A stretch of 64,000 nucleotides of DNA, from positions 62,001 through 126,000 of the forward strand of contig NZ_WMID02000006.1 in assembly GCF_009711165.2 (NCBI RefSeq), read 5' to 3'. Below are positions 1 through 9,333 of the stretch, piece after piece. Every line of letters starts with the position of its first letter. Position 1 is the first letter of the stretch. A program made the position numbers and the translations under genes. This stretch comes from Flavobacterium sp. MC2016-06. GTDB taxonomy: Bacteria; Bacteroidota; Bacteroidia; Flavobacteriales; Flavobacteriaceae. Under the pieces are notes generated by a model. It was given only the letters and a program-made list of their open reading frames with translations, was not told where the DNA came from and searched no databases.

Positions 1-1
1 T

Positions 2-235
2 ATTTTAGACGAACCTTTTGCTAATTTAGACCCAACAACGGTAAGCCGATTAAAGAAAATAATAAAAGAATTGGCTGATAATCCAAATGTTACCATTTTA
101 GTTTCAAGTCATGATTTGCAGCATACTGTAGAAGTTTGTGATCGAATTGTTGCACTTAATAAAGGAGAAGTAGTAAAAGACATTCAAACCTCAGAAGAAA
201 CCTTACAAGAATTAGAGTTGTTTTTTGCAGTCTAA
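2..235 (+). CDS. ABC transporter ATP-binding protein, C-terminal part
   Basis: This is the last 77 codons of an ABC ATPase whose 5' part lies outside the window. The reading frame shows a Walker B/D-loop segment (ILDEPFANLDP), a switch histidine in SSHD, and the usual end of the nucleotide-binding domain (DRIVALNKGEVV). The family hydrolyses ATP on the cytoplasmic face of a membrane transporter. The substrate cannot be told from this fragment. It stops 90 bases before sprE, on the same strand. Confidence 0.85.
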   Translation: MLDEPFANLDPTTVSRLKKIIKELADNPNVTILVSSHDLQHTVEVCDRIVALNKGEVVKDIQTSEETLQELELFFAV

Positions 236-325
236 GTTTCTATAATTTCAAAAAAGAAGTGTATTTTTACCAGTCATTATACTAAAACGACTTTTTGGAA
301 GTTAATTGTTTTAAACTCTTTTCTA

Positions 326-2941
326 TTGAAAAAGATTACTCTTAAATATTGCTTTTTTTTGGTGTTTTTTTTCTTATTGATAGCTTGTTCTACTAAGAAA
401 AACACTTTTTTGTCTAGAAATTCTCATGCATTGAGTACAAAGTATAATATTTTGTATAATGGCGGAATTGGTCTAGACAAGGGTTTAATGTCTATACAGG
501 CCAATAATCAAGATAATTTTTGGAAAATGCTGCCTATTGAAAAAATGCAGATTGACGAAAATTTTTCTGATGATGCTAAAGCTAAAAATGCTGATTTTGA
601 AAAGGCTGAAACCAAAGCAACAAAAGCCATTCAAAAGCACTCGATGAATATTGGCGGAAGAGAAAGAAACTCTCAAATTGATGAAGCTTATTTGATGCTG
701 GGAAAAGCAAGATACTACGATCAGCGTTTTATTCCTGCACAAGAGGCATTCAATTATATTTTATACAAATATCCAAACAGCAGTAATATTTATACAGCAA
801 AAATCTGGCGCGAAAAAACCAATATGCGTTTAGGTAACGATGCTGTTGTTATTACAAATATTAACAGGCTGTTAAAAAAGACAGATTTAAGCAAACAAAC
901 TTTTTCTGATGCAAACGCACTATTAGCAGAAGCGTTTTTAAATTTAGAAGAAAAAGACAGTGCTGTAGCTAAACTTAGAATTGCAGAAAAATTTAGCAGA
1001 ATAAATGAAGAGAAAGCTCGATACCGTTTTATTTTAGGACAAATGTATCAGGAGGCTGGAAAAAAAGATAGTGCAAATTATTTTTACGACGGAGTAATCG
1101 ATATGAATCGTAAGGCCGACAGAAAATACATGATGCATGCTTATGCAAAAAAAGCTCAGATGTATGATTATAAAAATGGCAACGACACCATATTTATAAA
1201 AACGTATAATAAGCTGGTAGCAGATCGTGAGAACAGACCTTATTATGATGTTTTGTTTTACGAAATGGGTGTTTTCTTTGATAAAAGAAAAGATCAAGTA
1301 GATGCGCTAAAATTTTATAATAAATCGCTGGCAAGAAAATCTAAAGATCCTTATTTGGTTGCTTCTGCCTATAGAAACATTGGAAACATGTATTTTAAAA
1401 ATACAGATTATACAATGGCAGCTAAATATTATGACAGTACATTGGTAAAACTGGATCCAAAAACCAGAGAGTTTGCTTTTATCCAAAAGAACAGAAAAAA
1501 TCTTGATGACGTAATTAAGTACGAGGCAATTGCTAAACGAAATGACAGTATCATTAAAGTTTACGGTTTACCACCTGCAGACAGAAAAATTTATTTCGAA
1601 AATTACATTGCAGAACTTAAAAAGAAAGACGATGCCAAACGTATTGTATTAGAGAAGGAAAAAGAAAAATTAGCCAATATCGAGAGAAATTCACAAGCTT
1701 CAAATTCAGGAAATGGAGCAGTTAATCCCAATTCTTTAGGACAACCTGCTGTTCCAGATGGCGTTGGATTACCTCCGGGCGCAAATTCTGATGCGGTAAG
1801 TACATTTTATTTTTACAATCCAACAACAGTTGCTTATGGAAAACTGCAATTTAAAAAAATGTGGGGTAATAGAACAATTGGCGGAAATTGGAGATTATCG
1901 GGTATAAAAGCAGCCAACGCTGCAGCAATGAACGATACTATAAATGACCAAGTTGCTGCAAATACAACAAAAGATTCAATAGTTATTCAGCAGTATACAA
2001 CAGATTTTTACGAAAAACAGCTTCCAACGTCACAGCTGGTAATGGACAGCATTGGTAAAGAACGCAATTTTGCTTACTACCAATTAGGACTTATATATAA
2101 GGAGAAGTTTAAAGAATATAATTTGGCTAGCGATAAACTAGAACAATTGTTGCGTAATAATCCAGAAGAGAAATTGATTTTACCATCAATGTATAATCTG
2201 TATAAAATATATCAAATTACAAATCCTGCAAAAGCAGAAGCTATAAAAGCAAATATTACAGCCACGTATCCAAATTCGAGGTATGCGCAAATTTTAAACA
2301 ATAGCAATGCAGCGGATAATTCATCGCCCGATAAAGAATACCAGAAATGGTATAAGTTATATCAAGATGAAGAATTTGATACAGTGCTCGATAATATTGA
2401 TAATTTGATTAATCAATATGCTGGGGAAGATATTGTTTCTAAGTATGAGTTATTGAAAGCAAATACTTTAGGTAAAGTAAATGGTTTAGAGGCATATAAG
2501 AAAAGTCTAGAGGGTGTGGCAGATAATTATCCAAATAGTGATGAAGGAAAAAATGCAAGAGAGATTTTGCAAAAACAAATACCTAGTTTAGAAAAACTTA
2601 GTTTTACAACAGTAGATGCAAAGAACTGGAAAATCATATACCCAATTTCAAAAGGTGATACCCAAACAGGGAAGCTAATAGAAGAAGCAATTAAGAAATT
2701 CTTAGCTGTAGAAAATTTTCAGAGACTTACAACTTCTATAGATAAATACAATAAAACGCAGAGTTTTGTAGTTATTCATGGTGTAAAATCTGAGGCATAT
2801 GCAAAAGATGTTTCAGATGTTTTGCGAGAAGATAAAAAGTATAAAATTTCACAACCGTCAATTATCATTTCAAGTGATAATTACAAAATAGTTCAAATCA
2901 AAAAAAATCTTGAGGCTTATTTAGAGCCTAAAACCCCATAA
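326..2941 (+). CDS. sprE: SprE/PorW-like TPR lipoprotein, gliding motility and type IX secretion
   Basis: The protein has 871 residues and starts with a lipoprotein signal peptide: a hydrophobic run then LLIAC, so Cys21 should be acylated. The rest is rich in TPR-like helical repeats (for example around residues 120-400 and 580-760), with a low-complexity Asn/Pro/Gly linker near residues 455-490. Length, lipobox and architecture match SprE of F. johnsoniae (PorW in Porphyromonas), an outer-membrane-associated lipoprotein needed for type IX secretion and gliding. The start is a TTG; no in-frame ATG precedes the signal peptide. The bactofilin gene follows after two bases, so the two are probably co-transcribed. 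The family call rests on recalled resemblance and was not checked by alignment. Confidence 0.8.
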   Translation: MKKITLKYCFFLVFFFLLIACSTKKNTFLSRNSHALSTKYNILYNGGIGLDKGLMSIQANNQDNFWKMLPIEKMQIDENFSDDAKAKNADFEKAETKATKAIQKHSMNIGGRERNSQIDEAYLMLGKARYYDQRFIPAQEAFNYILYKYPNSSNIYTAKIWREKTNMRLGNDAVVITNINRLLKKTDLSKQTFSDANALLAEAFLNLEEKDSAVAKLRIAEKFSRINEEKARYRFILGQMYQEAGKKDSANYFYDGVIDMNRKADRKYMMHAYAKKAQMYDYKNGNDTIFIKTYNKLVADRENRPYYDVLFYEMGVFFDKRKDQVDALKFYNKSLARKSKDPYLVASAYRNIGNMYFKNTDYTMAAKYYDSTLVKLDPKTREFAFIQKNRKNLDDVIKYEAIAKRNDSIIKVYGLPPADRKIYFENYIAELKKKDDAKRIVLEKEKEKLANIERNSQASNSGNGAVNPNSLGQPAVPDGVGLPPGANSDAVSTFYFYNPTTVAYGKLQFKKMWGNRTIGGNWRLSGIKAANAAAMNDTINDQVAANTTKDSIVIQQYTTDFYEKQLPTSQLVMDSIGKERNFAYYQLGLIYKEKFKEYNLASDKLEQLLRNNPEEKLILPSMYNLYKIYQITNPAKAEAIKANITATYPNSRYAQILNNSNAADNSSPDKEYQKWYKLYQDEEFDTVLDNIDNLINQYAGEDIVSKYELLKANTLGKVNGLEAYKKSLEGVADNYPNSDEGKNAREILQKQIPSLEKLSFTTVDAKNWKIIYPISKGDTQTGKLIEEAIKKFLAVENFQRLTTSIDKYNKTQSFVVIHGVKSEAYAKDVSDVLREDKKYKISQPSIIISSDNYKIVQIKKNLEAYLEPKTP

Positions 2942-2943
2942 TC

Positions 2944-3354
2944 ATGTTTGATAAAGTTAAAAAAAACGGAACAGAACTTTTAGGAAAAACAAATAGAATT
3001 GTAGAAGGAACATCCATTATAGGTGATATTGTTTCTAAAGCCGACTTTAGATTGGATGGTGAGCTGATTGGAAATTTTACTTCACAAGGAAAATTAGTTA
3101 TTGGTGTGTCTGGCTCTGTAAAAGGAGAAATTGTTTGTAATAATGCTGATATTGAGGGAGAATTTCACGGAAAAATTAAAGTCTTAGAAATACTTAATAT
3201 AAAATCTACGGCGCAGATTCATGGAGAAGTTTCTGTTGGAAAACTTTCTATAGAACCTGGAGCCGACTTTACAGCTACTTGTACCATGTTGACAAATACA
3301 AAAGAAGTAATAGTAAAAGATGGAAAAGGAACCGAACAAAAACCAAAGGAATAA
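2944..3354 (+). CDS. bactofilin (polymer-forming cytoskeletal protein)
   Basis: This is a 136-residue protein of short beta-strand repeats with regularly spaced glycines and hydrophobics (for example DGELIGNFTSQGKLVIG and KGEIVCNNADIEGEF), the right-handed beta-helix pattern of the bactofilin DUF583 domain (about residues 15-115). The tails are short and polar. Bactofilins polymerise without nucleotide at the inner face of the membrane and localise cell-wall or envelope machinery. It sits two bases after sprE and overlaps the next gene by 35 bases, indicating one transcript. Confidence is high for the family and low for any particular role. Confidence 0.88.
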   Translation: MFDKVKKNGTELLGKTNRIVEGTSIIGDIVSKADFRLDGELIGNFTSQGKLVIGVSGSVKGEIVCNNADIEGEFHGKIKVLEILNIKSTAQIHGEVSVGKLSIEPGADFTATCTMLTNTKEVIVKDGKGTEQKPKE

Positions 3355-3547
3355 ATGGATCGCACTCATTAATATTCCAATTCAAATGGGTGCTATTATT
3401 TTCTTGTTTTCTTATTTAGGAACTTGGTTAGATGAAAATCATCCGAGTGAAAAAGTCTACTATAATAAAATCTTAGTTATGGTTGGTGTTGCAATCGCAT
3501 TATATAATGTGATTAGACAAGTAAACGAAATCAACAAAACAAAGTAA
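3320..3547 (+). CDS. AtpZ/AtpI-family small membrane protein
   Basis: This 75-residue protein has two predicted transmembrane helices (about 13-36 and 50-68) joined by a short loop with acidic and Pro residues (DENHPSEK). This is the layout of AtpZ/AtpI-type proteins encoded ahead of F-type ATP synthase operons, which help c-ring assembly or ion supply. Its place upstream of atpB supports the call. The first 35 bases lie inside the end of the bactofilin gene in another frame, so translation is probably coupled. Confidence 0.75.
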   Translation: MEKEPNKNQRNKWIALINIPIQMGAIIFLFSYLGTWLDENHPSEKVYYNKILVMVGVAIALYNVIRQVNEINKTK

Positions 3548-3606
3548 ATTATCTTTTAAAAAGCACTTTAAATAAATGTTGCATCTTTGCAGTAAAATTA
3601 TTCAAA

Positions 3607-3999
3607 ATGCTTTTTAAAAATTACAAACCCATTTTACATTTATTTTTTCTTGCAATCGCTACCTATATAATACATAAGGGAGCTTTTTTTGTTTTAAAAC
3701 TAAACGATCAAAACTTTCATTACAGCATAGAAATCTTGTATTTGATTTTCTTAGTATTCGCAACAGTACTATTGATTGTAGTATTGAGATTTAAAAAAGA
3801 TAAATTTGACAGTATTGGGATGTTTTTTATGGCAGGGACTTTTATTCAAATGTTTCTTTCTTATTTAATATTGCGACCAATTTTATCCGATAAGATTCAT
3901 AACGTCGCTGTTGAAAAAACGAATTTTTTTGTAACATTTATTTTATTTTTGTTATTTGAGACGCTTTTAACTGTCCGATTATTAAATGAAAAGCGTTAA
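3607..3999 (+). CDS. four-helix membrane protein ahead of atpB (DUF6168-like)
   Basis: The protein has 130 residues and four predicted transmembrane helices (about 9-30, 41-62, 70-92, 101-123) with a basic KKDK turn in the middle. I do not recognise a biochemical activity; I recall similar flavobacterial proteins being filed as DUF6168. Size, topology and position resemble AtpI, which precedes ATP synthase operons in many bacteria, so a role in ATP synthase assembly is a reasonable inference but not shown. A near-consensus -7 box (CATCTTTG, 3592-3599) lies just before the ATG. Confidence 0.65.
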   Translation: MLFKNYKPILHLFFLAIATYIIHKGAFFVLKLNDQNFHYSIEILYLIFLVFATVLLIVVLRFKKDKFDSIGMFFMAGTFIQMFLSYLILRPILSDKIHNVAVEKTNFFVTFILFLLFETLLTVRLLNEKR

Positions 4000-4047
4000 A
4001 ATAGGGATTCTGTAAAACAAGGTTCAAAAATAATTTTTCATATCCTT

Positions 4048-4075
4048 TTGAATATTAATAAAAAATGTACCTTTG
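4048..4075 (+). promoter_or_regulatory. flavobacterial promoter for the atp operon
   Basis: A perfect -7 box TACCTTTG is at 4068-4075, with TTG at 4048-4050 and 17 bases between them. This fits the Bacteroidota/Flavobacterium consensus TTG-N17-23-TAnnTTTG. The atpB start codon is 42 bases further on, giving a leader of about 35 nt. Confidence 0.65.
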
Positions 4076-4117
4076 CACCAAATTTTAGAAACGTAAAAAA
4101 TAAGATTTTCCACAGAT

Positions 4118-5272
4118 ATGGTGATTTCAAACAAACCACTCAGATTTATTCTTGCAGCTTTAGTAGCTTGTCTTCCACTTATGAGTTTTTCAAATATTGA
4201 AAAAGACTCTACGCATGTTCAAACTGAAGTAGCTCACGAAGCTGGCTCAGAGGCTCATCATGAAGCGGAGCCAACAGATGTAAAATCTAAAATTAAAGGA
4301 TTTATAAAACACCACGTTTTAGATTCTCATGATTTTACTTTAACTCAAGATGACGAAACAGGTAAATACTATGGTTTTTCTTTACCAGTAATTATTTGGG
4401 ATAATGGTTTACATGTATTCTCTTCTTCTAAATTTAACCACGGTCATGCAGTAGCAGAATCAAATGGAAGTTATTATGCAATTAACCATCATGATGGTAA
4501 AATTTACAGAACAGAAGCTTCTGGAGAAATTAAAGAAGATGAAAAAACAGGTCATCCAACAAATGTTCGTCCGTTAGATTTTTCTATTACTAAAACTGTA
4601 GTTTCTATTTTTGCTGCAGCAATATTAATGTTTTTGTTGTTTACAAGCTTAGCAAAATCGTATGCTAAGAATGGAGGAATTGCTTCTGGAGTAGGAAGAA
4701 TTTTTGAACCATTAGTAGTTTACATTCGTGATGAAGTTGCTATTCCTAATATTGGAGAGAAACACTATAAAAAATACATGAGCTATTTATTGACAATCTT
4801 TTTCTTTGTATTGTTTTTAAATATTTTCGGATTAACACCACTAGGGATTAATGCTACAGGTAACTTAACAATTACTTTTTCTTTAGCAATCCTTACTTTC
4901 TTAATTACAAATCTTACCGCTAATAAAAATTACTGGGGTCACATTTTCTGGATGCCGGGAGTGCCAAAACCAATGAGAATTATTTTGGCGCCAATTGAAT
5001 TGTTAGGAGTTTTCATCAAACCATTTTCATTAATGATTCGTTTGTATGCGAATATCTTTGCAGGTCACATTGTTTTAATGAGTATTATAGGATTAATGTT
5101 TATCTTTAAAAGCTGGATTGGAAGCAGTTTATCTTTTGGATTGTCATTTGTACTTTCTATACTTGAAATTTTAGTAGCATTTTTACAAGCCTATATTTTT
5201 ACAATGCTGTCTGCACTTTATTTTGGTTCAGCAGTAGAAGAGCATCATCACGAAGAAGACGCTCACCACTAA
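4118..5272 (+). CDS. atpB: F1Fo ATP synthase subunit a
   Basis: The protein has 384 residues. The C-terminal half carries the subunit a helices and the conserved proton-channel segment LMIRLYANIFAGH, with the essential arginine at residue 308. The first ~170 residues are a long extension typical of Bacteroidota subunit a: a hydrophobic N-terminus, then a His/Glu-rich stretch and a soluble domain with many histidines (KHHVLDSHDF). The C-terminus is again His-rich (EEHHHEEDAHH). It opens the core atp gene set and is preceded by a good promoter. It forms the proton half-channels against the c-ring in the inner membrane. Confidence 0.97.
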   Translation: MVISNKPLRFILAALVACLPLMSFSNIEKDSTHVQTEVAHEAGSEAHHEAEPTDVKSKIKGFIKHHVLDSHDFTLTQDDETGKYYGFSLPVIIWDNGLHVFSSSKFNHGHAVAESNGSYYAINHHDGKIYRTEASGEIKEDEKTGHPTNVRPLDFSITKTVVSIFAAAILMFLLFTSLAKSYAKNGGIASGVGRIFEPLVVYIRDEVAIPNIGEKHYKKYMSYLLTIFFFVLFLNIFGLTPLGINATGNLTITFSLAILTFLITNLTANKNYWGHIFWMPGVPKPMRIILAPIELLGVFIKPFSLMIRLYANIFAGHIVLMSIIGLMFIFKSWIGSSLSFGLSFVLSILEILVAFLQAYIFTMLSALYFGSAVEEHHHEEDAHH

Positions 5273-5390
5273 AACTTAGATTTTCATAATTTTAGATTTT
5301 AAAATTTACAAAAAATTAAAAAATCTAATACCGAGTTATCGGAGAAAAATCTATCATCAAATTGAATGTTTAATTTTTAATATATTTATT

Positions 5391-5582
5391 ATGGTAATTC
5401 CAAATATCGTTGGAGCTGGATTAATTGTAATCGGAGCAGCATTAGGAATCGGTAGAATCGGTGGTTCAGCAATGGACGCTATCGCTCGTCAACCAGAAGC
5501 TTCTGGAAAAATCCAAACAGCTATGCTTATCGCAGCTGCACTTATTGAAGGTATTGGTTTCGCTGCGTTATTCGCTGCTTAA
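5391..5582 (+). CDS. atpE: F1Fo ATP synthase subunit c
   Basis: This 63-residue hairpin of two helices joined by the polar loop ARQPEA is a classic c-subunit. The ion-binding carboxylate is Glu53 in LIEGIGF. The residues following it lack the Ser-Thr/Tyr pattern of sodium-binding rings, so protons are the likely ion. A strong stem-loop follows 11 bases after the stop codon and may raise or protect atpE message, since many copies of c are needed per enzyme. Confidence 0.97.
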   Translation: MVIPNIVGAGLIVIGAALGIGRIGGSAMDAIARQPEASGKIQTAMLIAAALIEGIGFAALFAA

Positions 5583-5593
5583 TTAAAACACAA

Positions 5594-5632
5594 AAAACAA
5601 TAGTTGCAACGGTTGGTTGTAACTATTGTTTT
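5594..5632 (+). terminator. stem-loop between atpE and atpF (attenuator or mRNA stabiliser)
   Basis: A 17-bp stem (arms 5594-5610 and 5616-5632, with one G-U pair) closes on a 5-base loop. The base ends in a short T run. It lies inside the atp operon, right after atpE, so full termination is unlikely. Partial termination or protection of the atpE 3' end are the plausible roles. Confidence 0.6.
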
Positions 5633-5709
5633 AAAAATTAAAACATTAAAAATTGCATTTGTAAAGCAATTTAAAAAAAGACATAATTTAAAATTTATAA
5701 TCATATATA

Positions 5710-6210
5710 ATGGATAAGTTAATATATCAGTTTGAGTTCGGTTTGTTCTTTTGGCAAATATTAATATTTGTTGGATTAATCCTTTTGTTGAAAAAATTTG
5801 CTTGGAAACCAATTCTTGATGCAGTAAATGATAGAGAACAAGGTATTAAAGATGCGTTACTTTCTGCTGAAAATGCAAGACAAGAAATGCAGAATTTACA
5901 AGCAGACAATCAAAGAATTTTGAATGAGGCTCGTGCTGAGCGTGACGCGATGCTAAAAGAAGCTCGTGAAATGAAAGAGAAAATGATTGCTGATTCTAAA
6001 AACGAAGCACAAGAGCAAGGTCTAAAAATGATCGAGCAAGCTAAAGCTGCTATCGAAAGTGAAAAAAATGCTGCTATGGCTGAATTGAAATCACAAGTTT
6101 CAACTTTATCATTAAGCATTGCTGAAAAATTATTGAAAGAAGAATTATCTAACAAAGAAGCTCAAACTAAATTAGTAGAGAAAATGTTAGGTGACGTAAA
6201 GCTAAACTAA
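5710..6210 (+). CDS. atpF: F1Fo ATP synthase subunit b
   Basis: The protein has 166 residues: one N-terminal membrane helix (about 12-30, FFWQILIFVGLILLL) then a long charged coiled coil rich in Ala, Glu, Lys and Arg. This is the peripheral stalk subunit b that dimerises and links Fo to the delta subunit on F1. It is four bases ahead of atpH. Reverse-strand open frames across this region are shadows of its biased composition. Confidence 0.95.
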   Translation: MDKLIYQFEFGLFFWQILIFVGLILLLKKFAWKPILDAVNDREQGIKDALLSAENARQEMQNLQADNQRILNEARAERDAMLKEAREMKEKMIADSKNEAQEQGLKMIEQAKAAIESEKNAAMAELKSQVSTLSLSIAEKLLKEELSNKEAQTKLVEKMLGDVKLN

Positions 6211-6214
6211 GATT

Positions 6215-6748
6215 ATGGCAAGTATAAGAGCAGCAATTCGTTATGCAAAAGCAATTCTAGACTTAGCAAACTCTAAAGGTGTTGCCGAAGCTGTCAATAA
6301 CGATATGAAATCAATTGCTTCTGCAATTGAAAACAATCTAGAATTGAGTACATTCATTCAAAACCCAACTGCAAAAGTTGAAGTTAAAGAAAGTGCCCTT
6401 TTAGAAGTTTTTGCAAATGTAAATGGCGTAACCAAAGGTTTATTTCATTTATTATTTGAAAACAAAAGATTCGAAATTCTAGATGCAATTGCAGTAGAAT
6501 ATTCTAGAGTATATGACGAAAGCAACGGAATTGAAATTGCAAAAGTTACAACAGCAATTCCTATGGATGCGGCTTTAGAAGCTAAAGTTTTGGCTAAAAT
6601 TGCAACATTGTCAGATAAAAAAATAACAATAGAAAATATTGTAGATGCTTCAATCATTGGAGGATTTATTTTGAGAATTGGAGATCAACAATACAATGCT
6701 TCTGTTGCAAACAGATTACAAGTATTAAAAAGAGAGTTAAGTAATTAG
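6215..6748 (+). CDS. atpH: F1Fo ATP synthase subunit delta
   Basis: The protein has 177 residues. It has the N-terminal six-helix bundle start (IRAAIRYAKAILDLA) and the conserved C-terminal motif DASIIGGFILRIGDQQYNAS of delta/OSCP proteins. It joins the b dimer to the top of the alpha3beta3 hexamer. Its position between atpF and atpA is standard. Start ATG follows the atpF stop by four bases. Confidence 0.95.
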   Translation: MASIRAAIRYAKAILDLANSKGVAEAVNNDMKSIASAIENNLELSTFIQNPTAKVEVKESALLEVFANVNGVTKGLFHLLFENKRFEILDAIAVEYSRVYDESNGIEIAKVTTAIPMDAALEAKVLAKIATLSDKKITIENIVDASIIGGFILRIGDQQYNASVANRLQVLKRELSN

Positions 6749-6786
6749 TTTTATTACACATAAAAGTGTCTAAATTATAAATTAAG

Positions 6787-8364
6787 ATGGCGGAAATCAA
6801 ACCTGCTGAAATTTCAGCAATATTAAGAAAGCAAGTAGAAGGTTTTGAATCTGGTGCTACGCTAGAGGAAGTAGGAACAGTACTTCAAGTTGGAGATGGT
6901 ATTGCTCGTGTTTACGGGCTATCTAATGTACAATATGGTGAGTTAGTAGAATTTGATAACGGTATGGAAGGTATCGTATTGAACCTAGAAGAAGATAATG
7001 TTGGTGTGGTACTTTTAGGACCATCTACAGGAATCAGCGAAGGATCTACTGCAAAAAGAACTCAACGTATTGCTTCTCTTAAAGTAGGTGAGCAAATGGT
7101 AGGACGTGTAGTAAACACTCTTGGTTTTCCAATTGATGGAAAAGGACCAATTGGTGGTGACTTATACGAAATGCCATTAGAAAGAAAAGCTCCTGGAGTT
7201 ATCTTCCGTCAGCCAGTTACTGAACCATTACAAACAGGTATTAAAGCGGTTGATGCTATGATCCCAGTTGGTCGTGGACAACGTGAGCTTGTTATTGGTG
7301 ACCGTCAAACAGGTAAGTCAACTGTTTGTATCGATACAATCTTAAATCAAAAAGAATTTTACGATGCGGGAAAACCTGTATTTTGTATATATGTTGCAAT
7401 TGGGCAAAAAGCGTCAACTGTAGCAGGAATCGCAAAAATGTTAGAAGAAAAAGGTGCAATGGCTTATACAGTTATTGTTGCAGCTAATGCTTCTGATCCA
7501 GCTCCAATGCAAGTTTATGCTCCTTTCGCAGGTGCTGCAATTGGAGAATATTTCAGAGACTCTGGTCGTCCAGCTCTTATTGTTTATGATGATTTATCTA
7601 AACAAGCTGTTGCTTACCGTGAGGTTTCTCTTTTATTAAGAAGACCACCGGGACGTGAAGCATATCCTGGAGACGTTTTTTACTTACACTCTCGTTTATT
7701 AGAGCGTGCTTGTAAAGTAATTGCTGATGATGGAATTGCTAAAAACATGAACGATTTACCAGATTCTATTAAGTCTATCGTAAAAGGTGGTGGTTCATTG
7801 ACTGCTTTGCCAATTATCGAAACTCAAGCTGGTGACGTTTCTGCTTATATTCCAACAAACGTAATTTCGATTACAGATGGTCAGATTTTCCTAGATGGAG
7901 ATTTGTTCAACTCTGGAGTTCGTCCTGCTATCAACGTAGGTATTTCAGTATCTCGTGTTGGAGGTAACGCACAGATTAAATCTATGAAGAAAGTTTCTGG
8001 AACTTTAAAATTAGATCAAGCTCAATTCCGTGAATTAGAAGCTTTCGCTAAATTTGGTTCTGACTTAGATTCTGTTACTTTAAACGTAATTGAAAAAGGA
8101 AAAAGAAACGTTGAGATCTTAAAACAAGGTTTAAACGATCCTTATACAGTAGAAAATCAAGTAGCTATTATTTACGCAGGTTCTAAAAACTTATTAAGAC
8201 ACGTTCCTGTAAATAAAGTAAAAGAATTTGAAGCTGATTTCTTAGCATACTTAAACAGCAAGCATAAAGATACTCTTAATGCTTTAAAAGCTGGTAAGTT
8301 AGATGACAACATTACTGATGTTATCGAAAAAGCAGCAAAAGAAATTTCAGCAAAATATAACTAA
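6787..8364 (+). CDS. atpA: F1Fo ATP synthase subunit alpha
   Basis: The 525-residue protein has the expected length. The P-loop GDRQTGKST is at residues 171-179, the arginine-finger region [13 protein letters not shown] precedes it, and the alpha signature [13 protein letters not shown] lies near residues 380-392. It forms the non-catalytic nucleotide sites of F1. Codon use is optimised (frequent GGT, CGT, AAC) compared with neighbours, as expected for a highly expressed gene. The partner beta gene is not in this window. Confidence 0.98.
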   Translation: MAEIKPAEISAILRKQVEGFESGATLEEVGTVLQVGDGIARVYGLSNVQYGELVEFDNGMEGIVLNLEEDNVGVVLLGPSTGISEGSTAKRTQRIASLKVGEQMVGRVVNTLGFPIDGKGPIGGDLYEMPLERKAPGVIFRQPVTEPLQTGIKAVDAMIPVGRGQRELVIGDRQTGKSTVCIDTILNQKEFYDAGKPVFCIYVAIGQKASTVAGIAKMLEEKGAMAYTVIVAANASDPAPMQVYAPFAGAAIGEYFRDSGRPALIVYDDLSKQAVAYREVSLLLRRPPGREAYPGDVFYLHSRLLERACKVIADDGIAKNMNDLPDSIKSIVKGGGSLTALPIIETQAGDVSAYIPTNVISITDGQIFLDGDLFNSGVRPAINVGISVSRVGGNAQIKSMKKVSGTLKLDQAQFRELEAFAKFGSDLDSVTLNVIEKGKRNVEILKQGLNDPYTVENQVAIIYAGSKNLLRHVPVNKVKEFEADFLAYLNSKHKDTLNALKAGKLDDNITDVIEKAAKEISAKYN

Positions 8365-8378
8365 TAAGATAATTTTTA

Positions 8379-8455
8379 AATTAGATAATTAGAAAATGTC
8401 TTAGGATACTTCTAATTATCTAATTGACTAATTATCAAATTTTCTAATTAGAAAA
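8379..8455. repeat. AT-rich inverted repeats between atpA and atpG
   Basis: A perfect 16-bp inverted repeat has arms at 8379-8394 and 8410-8425 around a 15-base loop. A second palindrome (TTTTCTAATTAGAAAA) is at 8440-8455, directly before the atpG start. Both use the same ATTAG/CTAAT words. The RNA could fold over or near the atpG ribosome-binding region. Confidence 0.7.
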
Positions 8456-8456
8456 G

Positions 8457-9317
8457 ATGGCAAATTTAAAGGAAATCCGTAATAGAATTACTTCCGTTTC
8501 ATCGACGATGCAGATTACATCGGCTATGAAAATGGTTTCTGCAGCAAAGCTTAAGAAAGCACAAGATGCAATCACTGCGATGCGTCCTTATGCCGAGAAA
8601 TTAACGGAGTTACTTCAAAATCTTTCTGCTACACTTGAGGGTGAAGTTGGAGGAGATTTCACAACACAACGTGAAGTAAAAAAAGTATTACTTGTTGCTA
8701 TAACTTCAAACAGAGGTTTATGTGGAGCTTTTAATACTAATATTATTAAAGAGGCTAAAAGCCGTTCTGAATTTTACGCGGGAAAACAAGTTGACATTTT
8801 TCCAATAGGAAAAAAAGGAAATGATGTTTTAGCTAAAACTCATAAAGTTCACGGTCACCATAATGCAATTTTTGACCATTTAACTTTTGATAATGTTGCT
8901 GGAATTGCAGATAACTTAATTGAAAAATTCTTGTCTGGAGAATACGATAAAATTGAATTGATTTACAATCAGTTTAAAAATGCGGCTACTCAAATCGTTC
9001 AAGTTGAGCAGTTTTTACCTTTAGCTCCAATTAAATCTGATAAACCAGTTACGGCTGGAGATTATATTTTTGAGCCTTCAAAAGAAGAAATCGTGTTGAC
9101 TTTGATTCCTAAATCATTAAAAACACAATTATATAAAGGAATTCGTGATTCATTTGCTTCAGAACATGGAGCGCGTATGACAGCAATGCACAAAGCAACT
9201 GACAATGCAACTGAATTGAGAAACCAATTGAAATTAACTTACAATAAAGCACGTCAAGCTGCAATTACTAACGAAATCTTAGAGATTGTTGGTGGAGCTG
9301 AAGCTTTGAACGGATAA
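8457..9317 (+). CDS. atpG: F1Fo ATP synthase subunit gamma
   Basis: The protein has 286 residues. It has the N-terminal helix with ITSAMKMVSAAKLKKA and the C-terminal ATELRNQLKLTYNKARQAAITNEILEIVGGAEAL motif region, the two coiled-coil parts of the central rotor. In Bacteroidota a gap before atpDC is common, and here a terminator follows at once, so transcription of this unit ends with gamma. Confidence 0.97.
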   Translation: MANLKEIRNRITSVSSTMQITSAMKMVSAAKLKKAQDAITAMRPYAEKLTELLQNLSATLEGEVGGDFTTQREVKKVLLVAITSNRGLCGAFNTNIIKEAKSRSEFYAGKQVDIFPIGKKGNDVLAKTHKVHGHHNAIFDHLTFDNVAGIADNLIEKFLSGEYDKIELIYNQFKNAATQIVQVEQFLPLAPIKSDKPVTAGDYIFEPSKEEIVLTLIPKSLKTQLYKGIRDSFASEHGARMTAMHKATDNATELRNQLKLTYNKARQAAITNEILEIVGGAEALNG

Positions 9318-9333
9318 TTTATTTTAGAAATAC

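Noticed and set aside
5391..5582. Sodium-binding c-ring
   Set aside because: After Glu53 the sequence reads GIGF without the Ser/Thr and Tyr ligands used for sodium, so a proton ring is more likely.
5727..6155. Minus-strand genes opposite atpF
   Set aside because: Open frames there come from the Ala/Glu/Lys-rich coiled-coil codons of atpF; they lack start context and any protein-like pattern. The same holds for other reverse frames over the ketosynthase, exporter and ATP-grasp genes.
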